From contig JACKDN010000028.1 of assembly GCA_020633465.1 (NCBI GenBank), positions 33,351 through 97,350 of the forward strand: a stretch of 64,000 nucleotides of DNA, written 5' to 3'. Made by a program: the position numbers and the translations under genes. The DNA comes from Myxococcales bacterium. Lineage in GTDB: Bacteria > Myxococcota_A > Bradymonadia > UBA7976 > UBA1532. The notes beneath the pieces were generated by a model. The model searched no databases and was not told where the DNA came from. It worked only from the letters and a program-made list of their open reading frames with translations. Shown here piece after piece: positions 9,030 through 18,935 of this stretch. Numbering within the stretch: position 1 is the stretch's first letter; each line of letters starts with the position of its first letter.

Positions 9030-9975
9030 CAGCGGCTCGTTCTGGATGCCGGAGCAGGGGTCGACGATCGCCGCCGACGTCGACACCCTCTTCGACTTCA
9101 TCTACTACCTGAATGTCATCTTCTTCGTGCTGATCACGGCCGCGACGATCTACTTCGTGGTCAAGTACAAGCGGAAGAGCGACGACCAGCTCGCGTCATC
9201 GAACGTCGGCCACAACACCGCCCTCGAGGCGGCGTGGACGTTCGTGCCGTTGGTGCTGGTGATCATCTGCTTCGTCTGGGGCTTCCGGGTGTTCCTCGAT
9301 CAGAGCGTCGCGCCGGCGAACGCGCTCGAGGTGCAGGTGAAGGCCGAGAAGTGGAAGTGGAACTTCCAGTACTCGAACGGCTCGCAGACGCTCAACGAGC
9401 TGTTCGCGCCCGCGGGTCGGCCGGTGAAGCTGGTGATGTCGTCGAAGGACGTCCTGCACTCCTTCTTCGTGCCCAACTTCCGCATCAAGAGCGACGTGGT
9501 GCCCAACCGGTACACGTCGGTCTGGTTCGAGGCCAAGGAGCCCGGCGACTACCAGATCTACTGCACCGAGTATTGCGGCACGGGTCACTCCAGCATGTTG
9601 GCCACCGTCAAGGTGCTGCCCGCCGAGGAGTTCGACAAGGCGATGCTGAAGGGCGAGTGGCCGGGGCAGAGCGGCGAGGGCCGCGATCCGGTCGAGTGGG
9701 GCAAGGAGCTCTACGTCTCGAAGACCTGCAACGCCTGCCACAGCGTCGACGGCTCGCGGCTGGTGGGCCCCAGCTTCAAGGGGCTGTTCGGCAAGGACGA
9801 GAAGATGACCGACGGCGCCACCGTGAAGGTGGACGAGAACTACATCCGTGAGTCGATCATGGATCCCAACGCGAAGATCGTCGAGGGCTACGCGCCCGCG
9901 ATGCCCAGCTTCGCCGGTCAGCTGTCGGACGGTCAGACCGACGCTCTGATCGCCTACATCAAGTCGCTCAAGTAA
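9022..9975 (+). CDS. coxB: Cytochrome c oxidase subunit II with fused cytochrome c (caa3 type)
   Basis: This 317-residue subunit has two N-terminal transmembrane helices (about residues 22-50 and 72-95), a cupredoxin domain with the CuA ligand set (the upstream His in VLHSFFVP, then CTEYCGTGHSSM) and a C-terminal cytochrome c domain with CNACH. The fused heme makes this a caa3-type oxidase that can accept electrons directly from ActE or another carrier. It overlaps sco and is followed 11 bases later by coxA. There is no separate signal peptide; the first helix serves as the anchor. Confidence 0.95.
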   Translation: MASSGSFWMPEQGSTIAADVDTLFDFIYYLNVIFFVLITAATIYFVVKYKRKSDDQLASSNVGHNTALEAAWTFVPLVLVIICFVWGFRVFLDQSVAPANALEVQVKAEKWKWNFQYSNGSQTLNELFAPAGRPVKLVMSSKDVLHSFFVPNFRIKSDVVPNRYTSVWFEAKEPGDYQIYCTEYCGTGHSSMLATVKVLPAEEFDKAMLKGEWPGQSGEGRDPVEWGKELYVSKTCNACHSVDGSRLVGPSFKGLFGKDEKMTDGATVKVDENYIRESIMDPNAKIVEGYAPAMPSFAGQLSDGQTDALIAYIKSLK

Positions 9976-9986
9976 GGGGACTCTCG

Positions 9987-11621
<1,635 letters not shown>

Positions 11622-11640
11622 GGCGGAGCGCGAGACCCCG

Positions 11641-12288
11641 ATGAGCATCGTCAAGCATCAAGTCGGTCACCACTTCTTCTCGGGCGCGCAGGAGTCCAGC
11701 TCCGCGAAGCTCGGGATGTGGTTGTTCCTCGTCACCGAGGTGCTGCTGTTCAGCGGCCTCTTCGTGGCCTACACCGTCATCAAGTCGACCAACCCCGAGA
11801 TGTGGGCCGAGGCCTCGTCCCACCTCGACACGACGATGGGCACGATCAACACGATCGTGCTGATCACGTCGTCGTTCACGGTGGCGTTGGCGGTGCGCGC
11901 GGCGCAGACCAACAAGAACGGCGAGAAGAACGGGCAGCTGTTCTGGCTGCTGTTCGTCACCATCCTGCTCGCCGGCGCCTTCCTGGTGGTGAAGTACTTC
12001 GAGTACAGCCACAAGTTCCACGTCGGCATGCTGCCGGGCGAGGCCTACTTCTACGACGGCATCCCGCACGCCAACGCGCATCGCTTCTTCGGCGTGTACT
12101 TCCTGATGACCGGGCTGCACGGCATCCACGTCGTCATCGGCATGGGCGTGCTGACCTGGGTGCTGGTGCGGGCGCGCAAGGGCCACTTCTACGAGGGGTA
12201 CTACACGCCGGTCGAGCTGGGCGGGCTCTACTGGCACCTGGTGGACCTCATCTGGATCTACCTGTTCCCGCTCCTCTACCTGGTGTGA
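11641..12288 (+). CDS. coxC: Cytochrome c oxidase subunit III
   Basis: This 215-residue membrane protein has five hydrophobic segments, which is the short bacterial form of subunit III. Family motifs include the helix-III Glu region (EYSHKFH) and the C-terminal GGLYWHLVDLIWIYLFPLLYL, which matches the conserved WHFVD end of the family. It lies between coxA and coxD with short gaps. Confidence 0.95.
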   Translation: MSIVKHQVGHHFFSGAQESSSAKLGMWLFLVTEVLLFSGLFVAYTVIKSTNPEMWAEASSHLDTTMGTINTIVLITSSFTVALAVRAAQTNKNGEKNGQLFWLLFVTILLAGAFLVVKYFEYSHKFHVGMLPGEAYFYDGIPHANAHRFFGVYFLMTGLHGIHVVIGMGVLTWVLVRARKGHFYEGYYTPVELGGLYWHLVDLIWIYLFPLLYLV

Positions 12289-12301
12289 AGGGACGCGTTC
12301 G

Positions 12302-13003
12302 ATGAGCCAAGCGCACGACCACGCCCACGACGACCACGCCCACGACGCGCACCACCACGTCACGCCGATGATCGTGTACTGGGGCGTCTTCGGCGCCCTG
12401 CTGGTGCTGACCGCGGTGACCGTCTGGATCGCGCAGTTCCACTTCGGCGCGGCGAACACGCTGGTCGCCATGGCGGTGGCGACCGTCAAGGCCAGCCTGG
12501 TGGCCCTGTTCTTCATGCACCTGCTGCACGACGAGCGGCTGAACAGCCTGGCCTTCGTGTTCGGGCTGATCTTCGTGGCCCTGTTCTTCATCTTCACGCT
12601 GGCGGATGTGTACAGCCGCGGGTTCATCGACCCGATCCAGGACATCCACGGCTACGAGAAGGCGCAGGTGGCCGAGCTGCGGCTCGAGGCCGAGAAGGCC
12701 GCGCCGCCGGCGGCGGCCGCCGCGCCGGTGGATCCCGCCGCGGTGCCGGCCGACGAGCGTGCGGCGCCCGCGCCCATGGCGGCGCCGGACGCCGGCGCGC
12801 CGATGCAGGGCGCGGCCGCCGACGGCGGCGCGATGGACGAGGCGCGGCGGCCGACGGCGGCGCCCCCCGGCGAGGCGCGGCCCCCCGAGGAGCGCGCGGC
12901 CCCGGCGAGCGCGCGCGCCCCCGCGGACAAGCCCGCCGAGGGCGACGCGCCGGCCGAGGAGCCCGCGGACGCGCCGGCCGAGAAGCCCGCCGACAACGAG
13001 TAG
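12302..13003 (+). CDS. coxD: Cytochrome c oxidase subunit IV with long Ala/Pro-rich tail
   Basis: This 233-residue protein has a His/Asp-rich N-terminus (HDHAHDDHAHDAHHH) and then three transmembrane helices (about residues 20-105) typical of the prokaryotic subunit IV family. The family is usually about 100 residues long. Here the remaining 110 or so residues are a low-complexity Ala/Pro/Glu tail that I do not recognise. The His-rich start could bind metal, but that is only a guess. This is the last cox gene of the operon; a 139-base gap follows that contains a small GC hairpin near 13036-13048. Confidence 0.9.
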   Translation: MSQAHDHAHDDHAHDAHHHVTPMIVYWGVFGALLVLTAVTVWIAQFHFGAANTLVAMAVATVKASLVALFFMHLLHDERLNSLAFVFGLIFVALFFIFTLADVYSRGFIDPIQDIHGYEKAQVAELRLEAEKAAPPAAAAAPVDPAAVPADERAAPAPMAAPDAGAPMQGAAADGGAMDEARRPTAAPPGEARPPEERAAPASARAPADKPAEGDAPAEEPADAPAEKPADNE

Positions 13004-13142
13004 CGGGGCGGCGTCCAGCCCGCCCCCCCGCGCCCCGCCTCGGAGGCGCCGCCAGCCCCCACCCGCTTCTTGACCATCGGGCCGCCCCTTGCGACAACGG
13101 GGGCGGCGCCGCGCGCGGCGTCTCCATGGGGGGAGAGCGTCC

Positions 13143-13817
13143 ATGTCCGAGAAGCCCAACCGCGTGCTGCAGGGTCTGCCGTCGAGCGTGAAGATGCGCA
13201 CCTACTCGCCGGTGATCTTCCTGTATCCGACCTTCATCATGAGCCTCCTGTGCGGCATCTGGGTGTCGGCCAGCGGCGCGACCATCGACGATCCCGGCTC
13301 GTCCGGCATCGCCTTCACCGCCGTCTTCTTCTTCAACCTCACCATCATCGCCTTCGACTACACGCGGCTGACCTCGGTGGTCGTGCTGTTGGTCATGGTC
13401 ATCCTCGGTCTGTTGGGCACCATCTATCCCGGGTTCAGGGAATCACTGGTGCGCCTCTTCGATCAGAAGATGTTCATGGACGCGATGTTCTACTGGGTGT
13501 GGTCGGCGGGGCTGTTGCTGGTGCTCGCGGGCACCGTGATCAAGACGCGGTTCAACTATTGGGAGCTGAAGAACCAGGAGCTGTTGCACCACCACGGCAT
13601 CCTGGGCGACATCGAGCGCTGGCCCGCGCCCAACATGCGGATCTCGAAGGAGATTACGGACGTGATGGAGTTCGCGCTGCTGCGGTCGGGCCGACTGGTG
13701 CTGGTGCCGCGGGGCGAGCAGCGCGCGATCGTCATCGACAACGTGCCGGGCATCAACAAGATCGAGAAGCAGATGCAGGACATCCTCAGCACCCTGAGGG
13801 TCGTCGACGGCGACTGA
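13143..13817 (+). CDS. Conserved-looking membrane protein downstream of the cox operon
   Basis: This 224-residue protein has four likely transmembrane segments (about residues 20-43, 57-76, 80-102 and 118-138) and a C-terminal soluble domain of about 85 residues. I do not recognise the family. I chose the ATG at 13143, which gives a protein beginning MSEKPNRV; the frame is open upstream, but that part is Arg-rich and unlike protein. A weak TTGACC sequence lies about 70 bases upstream. Because it follows the oxidase genes it may assist the respiratory complex, but nothing in the sequence proves that. Confidence 0.8.
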   Translation: MSEKPNRVLQGLPSSVKMRTYSPVIFLYPTFIMSLLCGIWVSASGATIDDPGSSGIAFTAVFFFNLTIIAFDYTRLTSVVVLLVMVILGLLGTIYPGFRESLVRLFDQKMFMDAMFYWVWSAGLLLVLAGTVIKTRFNYWELKNQELLHHHGILGDIERWPAPNMRISKEITDVMEFALLRSGRLVLVPRGEQRAIVIDNVPGINKIEKQMQDILSTLRVVDGD

Positions 13818-13842
13818 GTCTGCCGAACCTACGGGGATTCCC

Positions 13843-14931
13843 GTGCCGAGCATTCTGCTCATCACATCGGACGGCGGCGCGCGGGCCGGCCTGGCCTCGG
13901 TCTTCGGTATGGCCGGCTGGCGCGTGCAGGACGTGCCCACCGGCAGCATGGGCGCGCAGGCGTTCCGCGGGGGCCTGCCCGACGCGGTCGTCGTCGACCA
14001 GAGCCTGCCCGACATCGACGGCCTGACCATCGTGGGCGATCTGCGCCGCATCGCGAAGGGGCGCGGCGTCGTCATCGCGGCGCTCGTGGACGAGATCGAT
14101 CGGGCCACCGCGGTGCAGTACGTCAAGGCCGGCACCAACATCTTCCTCGCCAAGCCGATCGACGTCGCCGACGCCTACGCGCGCATCGCGGGCAAGATCG
14201 AGGGCGCCCCGCCGCTCGAGCCGCCGGCCCTGTCGACCGATCCGCTCGCCAAGCCGGTGGTGTTGATGGCGAGCCCCTCGCTGAACGCGCGCGACACGGC
14301 CATCAAGGTGCTGTCGGACGAGTACGAGGTGGTGCACTTCGACGGCGCCCAGGGCATCAGCGGCGAGCGCAAGCAGGCCGCGGTGACGGTGCTCGACGAG
14401 GGCCTGCCGGGCGGCCTGGGCACGCTGCCGTCGCTGCAGGCGATGTTCGGCGACAGCCCGGTGCTGGCGCTGGTGGGGCGGGGCAGCGAGGTGCCCGACC
14501 ACTTCGCGGCCACGCTGACGAAGCCCCTGCGCAGCACCCAGCTCGCCCGCTACGTGCGCGAGGTGACCGACCGGGTGGACTTCGGCCTCAGCCCGATGGA
14601 TCAGGGCGTGGTGGTGCGGCTGCGCGACGGCTGGGAGAAGCTCGAGGACGCCGCCTTCGAGCAGGTGGTCGAGCAGATCCGCGACATCGCCACGCTGGTC
14701 GAGGGCTCGGGCCGCACGTGGATCTGCCTCACCGGCCCCTACGTGGGCTCGGGCAAGATGCGCCCGCGCTGCAAGGCGCTGCTCGAGGCCGTCAGCTACG
14801 AAGACCTCAAGGTGGGCATGGTGACCAGCCAGTCGAACACGGTGAAGGTGGCGCACGACCACCAGCTGCACCCGAAGATGGTGCACCAGTCGACGACGGC
14901 GTTCATCAAGGCGGTGGGCGAGCTGGTCTGA
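13843..14931 (+). CDS. Tandem receiver-like response regulator protein
   Basis: This 362-residue protein starts with GTG. Residues 1-122 form a receiver domain with the phosphoacceptor region VVVDQSLPDIDG and the conserved Lys in LAKPID. A second, more diverged receiver-like domain (about 140-240) has VTVLDEGLPGG and LTKPLR at the matching places. The C-terminal 110 residues contain a conserved-looking stretch (about 290-360) of unknown type, with no DNA-binding helix-turn-helix that I can see. The target of signalling is unknown. It ends near a strong hairpin between convergent genes. Confidence 0.82.
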   Translation: MPSILLITSDGGARAGLASVFGMAGWRVQDVPTGSMGAQAFRGGLPDAVVVDQSLPDIDGLTIVGDLRRIAKGRGVVIAALVDEIDRATAVQYVKAGTNIFLAKPIDVADAYARIAGKIEGAPPLEPPALSTDPLAKPVVLMASPSLNARDTAIKVLSDEYEVVHFDGAQGISGERKQAAVTVLDEGLPGGLGTLPSLQAMFGDSPVLALVGRGSEVPDHFAATLTKPLRSTQLARYVREVTDRVDFGLSPMDQGVVVRLRDGWEKLEDAAFEQVVEQIRDIATLVEGSGRTWICLTGPYVGSGKMRPRCKALLEAVSYEDLKVGMVTSQSNTVKVAHDHQLHPKMVHQSTTAFIKAVGELV

Positions 14932-14937
14932 TCCGCA

Positions 14938-14957
14938 CGGCCGCGTGGGCGCGGCCG
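14938..14957. terminator. Bidirectional hairpin between convergent genes
   Basis: A perfect 8-base stem (CGGCCGCG/CGCGGCCG) with a TGGG loop fills the 30-base gap between the tandem-receiver gene and the convergent lipoprotein gene. There is no T-tract, as is common in high-GC genomes, so termination is inferred from position and stability. Confidence 0.5.
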
Positions 14958-14961
14958 CACG

Positions 14962-15786
14962 TCAGGGCAGCTCGAAGGTGGGCTTCTTCTCGGCGTCGGC
15001 GTCGGTGGGCTTCGCTTCGCCGGGCGCGGGCTGGCCCTCGATGGGCGGCGCCGGCTCGGCCGCGGGCTTCGGGTTCTTCGCCGCGGTCGCCGCCTCGTCG
15101 AAGGTGAAGGTGCGGGTGCCCGGGTCGAAGGTGTAGATCGCGTAGGTGCCCGCGCCGTCGTAGATGATGGCGCGCTTGCCGTCGATGGCCCCCGTCTTCC
15201 AGGTGGGCACGATGGTCAGCCCCTCGGCGGTGGTGACCTTCAGGGCCTGGGCGAACAGCTCCCGGGCGCGCTCGACGCCGGGCGCGTAGGCGAAGACGCG
15301 CAGGCCGCGGTAGGGCGTCTCGACCTCGCCGTCCGACTCCTCGATCACCAGCTCGGCCTGACCGTCGGCGTCGACGTCGCGCGCGCTGGCCACCAGGCGC
15401 ACGCGGCCGGGCGAGGGCTTCGAGGGGTCGATCATCGTCAGGACGACGCTGCCCGCCGAGTCGGCCAGCGCGATGGCCAGCTGATGATCGGCGCCCGCCT
15501 CCATCGTCTCGCCAGCGGGCAGCTCGCTGGGCATCTCCTCGCCCACCGGCTCGTACACCAGCGCGCAGCCGGACGGCGCGGGCTTCGCGTCTTCGCCCGG
15601 CGGCGGCTTCATCGGCAGGGGCGTCCGCAGCACCACCTTCTTCAGCTCGGGCCCCAGCTGACGGGCCAGCTGGGCCTCGCCCACCTTGCAGGCGTCCGGC
15701 GTGGTCGACTGCGGGGCGACGTCGGCGCCGCCGCCGCAGCCGGTCAGGAGCACGACGGCCAGACCGCGACGGAGGGTGCGGACCAT
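14962..15786 (-). CDS. Lipoprotein of unknown function
   Basis: This 274-residue protein has a short signal peptide and a lipobox (VVLLTGCGGG, lipid Cys near residue 17). The mature part contains an FG-GAP/VCBS-like strand, DVDADGQAELVI, and two Cys (in PDACKVG and PSGCALV). The C-terminal 40 residues are rich in Pro, Ala, Glu and Lys and look disordered. The start at 15786 gives the lipobox; a longer upstream frame would overlap glnA. It lies 8 bases after glnA on the same strand, so it may be co-transcribed with it. Function unknown. Confidence 0.8.
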   Translation of the reverse strand: MVRTLRRGLAVVLLTGCGGGADVAPQSTTPDACKVGEAQLARQLGPELKKVVLRTPLPMKPPPGEDAKPAPSGCALVYEPVGEEMPSELPAGETMEAGADHQLAIALADSAGSVVLTMIDPSKPSPGRVRLVASARDVDADGQAELVIEESDGEVETPYRGLRVFAYAPGVERARELFAQALKVTTAEGLTIVPTWKTGAIDGKRAIIYDGAGTYAIYTFDPGTRTFTFDEAATAAKNPKPAAEPAPPIEGQPAPGEAKPTDADAEKKPTFELP

Positions 15787-15794
15787 GGGGAACC

Positions 15795-17228
<1,434 letters not shown>

Positions 17229-17272
17229 CGACTGTTCTCCTCTTCGGGGGTCGGTTGAGCCTCTGGGATGCG

Positions 17273-17611
17273 TCAGAGGGCCCGCTCGCCGCGCTCGCCG
17301 GTGCGGATGCGCACCGCCTCTTCGACGGGCGTGACGAAGATCTTGCCGTCGCCGATGTTGCCGGTCGCCGCGCCCTCGACGATGGTGTCGACCACCTCGG
17401 GCACGCGCGCCGCCGGCACGACGATCTCGAGCTTCAGCTTGGGCACGAAGTCCAGCACGTACTCGCTGCCGCGGTAGAGCTCGCGCTTGCCGCCCTGGCG
17501 GCCGAAGCCCTTCACCTCGGTGACGGTCATGCCGTGCACGCCGATCTCGGCGAGGCGCTCTTTGACCTCGTCGAACTTGAAGGGCTTGATGATCGCCTCG
17601 ATCTTCTTCAT
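17273..17611 (-). CDS. glnB: Nitrogen regulatory protein PII
   Basis: This 112-residue signal protein has the T-loop sequence ELYRGSEYVLDFVPK with Tyr51, the uridylylation site, and the B-loop region GAATGNIGDGKIFV that binds ATP, ADP and 2-oxoglutarate. PII senses nitrogen and energy status and tunes GlnE, AmtB and NtrB in known systems. It is the first gene of a glnB-glnA operon on the minus strand. The ATG at 17611 lies downstream of a good promoter and a 16-base palindrome. GlnB and GlnK are hard to separate by sequence alone; no amtB is next to it, which favours GlnB. Confidence 0.96.
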   Translation of the reverse strand: MKKIEAIIKPFKFDEVKERLAEIGVHGMTVTEVKGFGRQGGKRELYRGSEYVLDFVPKLKLEIVVPAARVPEVVDTIVEGAATGNIGDGKIFVTPVEEAVRIRTGERGERAL

Positions 17612-17624
17612 GTCGCCCTCCGGT

Positions 17625-17640
17625 CGACCGCGCGCGGTCG
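17625..17640. promoter_or_regulatory. 16-base palindrome in the glnB leader
   Basis: CGACCGCGCGCGGTCG is a perfect palindrome 14 bases upstream of the glnB start and just downstream of its predicted -10 element. It could be an operator or an RNA hairpin controlling the glnBA operon. The function is inferred from position only. Confidence 0.35.
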
Positions 17641-17652
17641 TGTCGACTGCCG

Positions 17653-17681
17653 CGAATACCACCACGGCGCGGCCGCTGCAA
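17653..17681 (-). promoter_or_regulatory. Predicted housekeeping promoter of glnB-glnA
   Basis: Read on the minus strand, TTGCAG and TATTCG are separated by 17 bases, a good sigma-70-like spacing, and lie about 42 bases upstream of the glnB ATG. I looked for a sigma-54 element (GG and GC 10 bases apart) here and did not find one. Confidence 0.5.
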
Positions 17682-17700
17682 GCGGTGGCGGCGGGCGAGG

Positions 17701-17994
17701 TCAGGCCGCGGAGGCGAGGTTCTCGCGGATGATCCGGGGGTGCCGGGCGGCGATGCGCAGCAAGGCGAGGCCGGGCCCCTCGGGGCGCCGACGCCCCTGC
17801 TCCCAGCCCTGCAGCGTCCGAACGCTGATGCCGAGCGCGGCCGCGAAGGCCTTCTGCGTCAGCCCGACGAAGGCCCGCAGATCGGCGACGTCCTGGCCGC
17901 ACTCGATGCGGCCGGCGATCAGCCGTTCGCGCTGGGATCGCAACAGTGTCCGGTCGAAGTCGTCGGCGGTCAGTTCGGGGATGTCGTCGCTCAT
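17701..17994 (-). CDS. XRE-family helix-turn-helix antitoxin-like protein
   Basis: This 97-residue protein has an acidic N-terminus and a clear XRE-type helix-turn-helix (residues about 40-90), with the pattern LTQKAFAAALGISVRTLQGWEQG. The sequence resembles HigA- or NadS-like antitoxin regulators that bind their own promoter. Its start overlaps the stop of the upstream toxin-like gene by 4 bases (ATGA), so the two are translationally coupled. Binding to BrnT is inferred from the gene pair; the usual BrnT partner is BrnA, a different fold. Confidence 0.85.
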   Translation of the reverse strand: MSDDIPELTADDFDRTLLRSQRERLIAGRIECGQDVADLRAFVGLTQKAFAAALGISVRTLQGWEQGRRRPEGPGLALLRIAARHPRIIRENLASAA

Positions 17995-18281
17995 CGTCGT
18001 CGCTCCATGTGGGCCTGGTACAGGCGGCGTTCGCGCGGCGTCGCCCAGCGGGCCGAGATCACGCGGATGACGTCGTCGGCCCGTTCCGTCCAAACGACCA
18101 GAACGAGGCCCGCTCGAATCGGGCCGATGGTGATGAACCGATCCTCGATGTCCGAGTGTTGCGCGTCGTACAACTCCAGCGCCTCGTCGGCAGCTTCGAA
18201 GATCCCAATCGCCTCGGCGAAGCTCAGGCCGTGCTTCGTCTGGTTGCGGGCGTCCTTTGCGGAGTCCCATTCGAACTGCAT
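17991..18281 (-). CDS. brnT: BrnT-family (DUF497) ribonuclease toxin
   Basis: This 96-residue protein matches the BrnT toxin family along its whole length: FEWDSAKDARNQTKHGLSF at the start, the central HSDIEDRFITIG, and the C-terminal ISARWATPRERRLYQ with the conserved Arg and Tyr. Known BrnT proteins are RelE-fold ribonucleases that block growth by cutting RNA. The gene is first in a two-gene operon with an XRE-type partner. A promoter lies directly upstream, so close that the ATG would be near the transcript start. The locus lies between glnBA and the Ala-rich membrane protein gene. Confidence 0.85.
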   Translation of the reverse strand: MQFEWDSAKDARNQTKHGLSFAEAIGIFEAADEALELYDAQHSDIEDRFITIGPIRAGLVLVVWTERADDVIRVISARWATPRERRLYQAHMERRR

Positions 18282-18287
18282 GTCGCC

Positions 18288-18317
18288 ATCCTAGGACTGC
18301 GAGAAGAGGTGCGTCAA
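18288..18317 (-). promoter_or_regulatory. Predicted promoter of the brnT operon
   Basis: On the minus strand TTGACG, an 18-base spacer and TAGGAT match the housekeeping consensus well. Only six bases separate the -10 element from the brnT ATG, so the transcript is probably leaderless. An AGGA inside the same stretch would serve as a ribosome site only if transcription starts elsewhere. Confidence 0.55.
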
Positions 18318-18589
18318 TGACGTATCGGCCAGTGCTCGAAGGGCGTGTCTGGCCGAGTGGGTGAGGCGAGCCCCGCGGAAGGTCTTCGGCGCCACGCCAC
18401 ACCGACGCCGAGCTCTACGGCGACGGCGACGGCGATGGCCACGGGGCGCTGGGGTCGGCTCGGGTGCGGTGCCGGTGGGCGCGTGGCGCTTGGGCGGGCG
18501 AGGGCGAGGCGTGGTGGTGGGGACTGGACGTTCCGGCGGGGACGGGGTACCAAGGTTTGCCGACAGGCGCGGTCATGGAGGGGGACTCG

Positions 18590-18883
18590 ATGAAGCCGGT
18601 GCACGTGATTGCTGCGATCGGGGTGATCGGGGCGCTGGCCCTGGGGGGCTGGTACTTCTACATGGGGCAGAACCCGCCCTGGGAGGTCCGTCAGGAGCGC
18701 GGGGTCGAGCTGCCGACCGGGGGCGCGCAGCCCGCGGGTGAGACCAAGAAGATGGCGGACGCGCCGCCGATGAAGGCGGACGCGGCGGCGATGGCCGCGC
18801 CGGCGAAGATGGTCGACGCGGCGATGCCGGCGGCGGCGGACGCGGCGGCTGCGGCGGCGGATGGTGCCGCCGCGCCGGAATGA
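18590..18883 (+). CDS. Small Ala/Met-rich membrane-anchored protein
   Basis: This 97-residue protein has one N-terminal hydrophobic helix (about residues 5-24), followed by an exported-looking segment rich in Ala, Met, Asp and Pro with repeated DAAMAA-type units. I do not recognise it. The ATG at 18590 is preceded by a strong ribosome site (GGAGGGG); an in-frame ATG at 18575 is the alternative. The roughly 270 bases upstream, back to the brnT promoter, contain no gene that I can support. It is followed after 52 bases by the carboxypeptidase-regulatory/PDZ gene. Confidence 0.6.
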   Translation: MKPVHVIAAIGVIGALALGGWYFYMGQNPPWEVRQERGVELPTGGAQPAGETKKMADAPPMKADAAAMAAPAKMVDAAMPAAADAAAAAADGAAAPE

Positions 18884-18935
18884 CGGTCGGTTTCCGGCCC
18901 GAAACTTGGCCCCGCGGCGGGCCATCCCAACGACC

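Noticed and set aside
17653..17700. Sigma-54 promoter before glnB
   Set aside because: No GG and GC doublets at the required 10-base separation were found.
18351..18369. A GGCCGAGTGG...GGCG stretch like the D-arm of tRNA-Ser or tRNA-Leu
   Set aside because: No anticodon stem, T-arm or acceptor pairing can be built around it.
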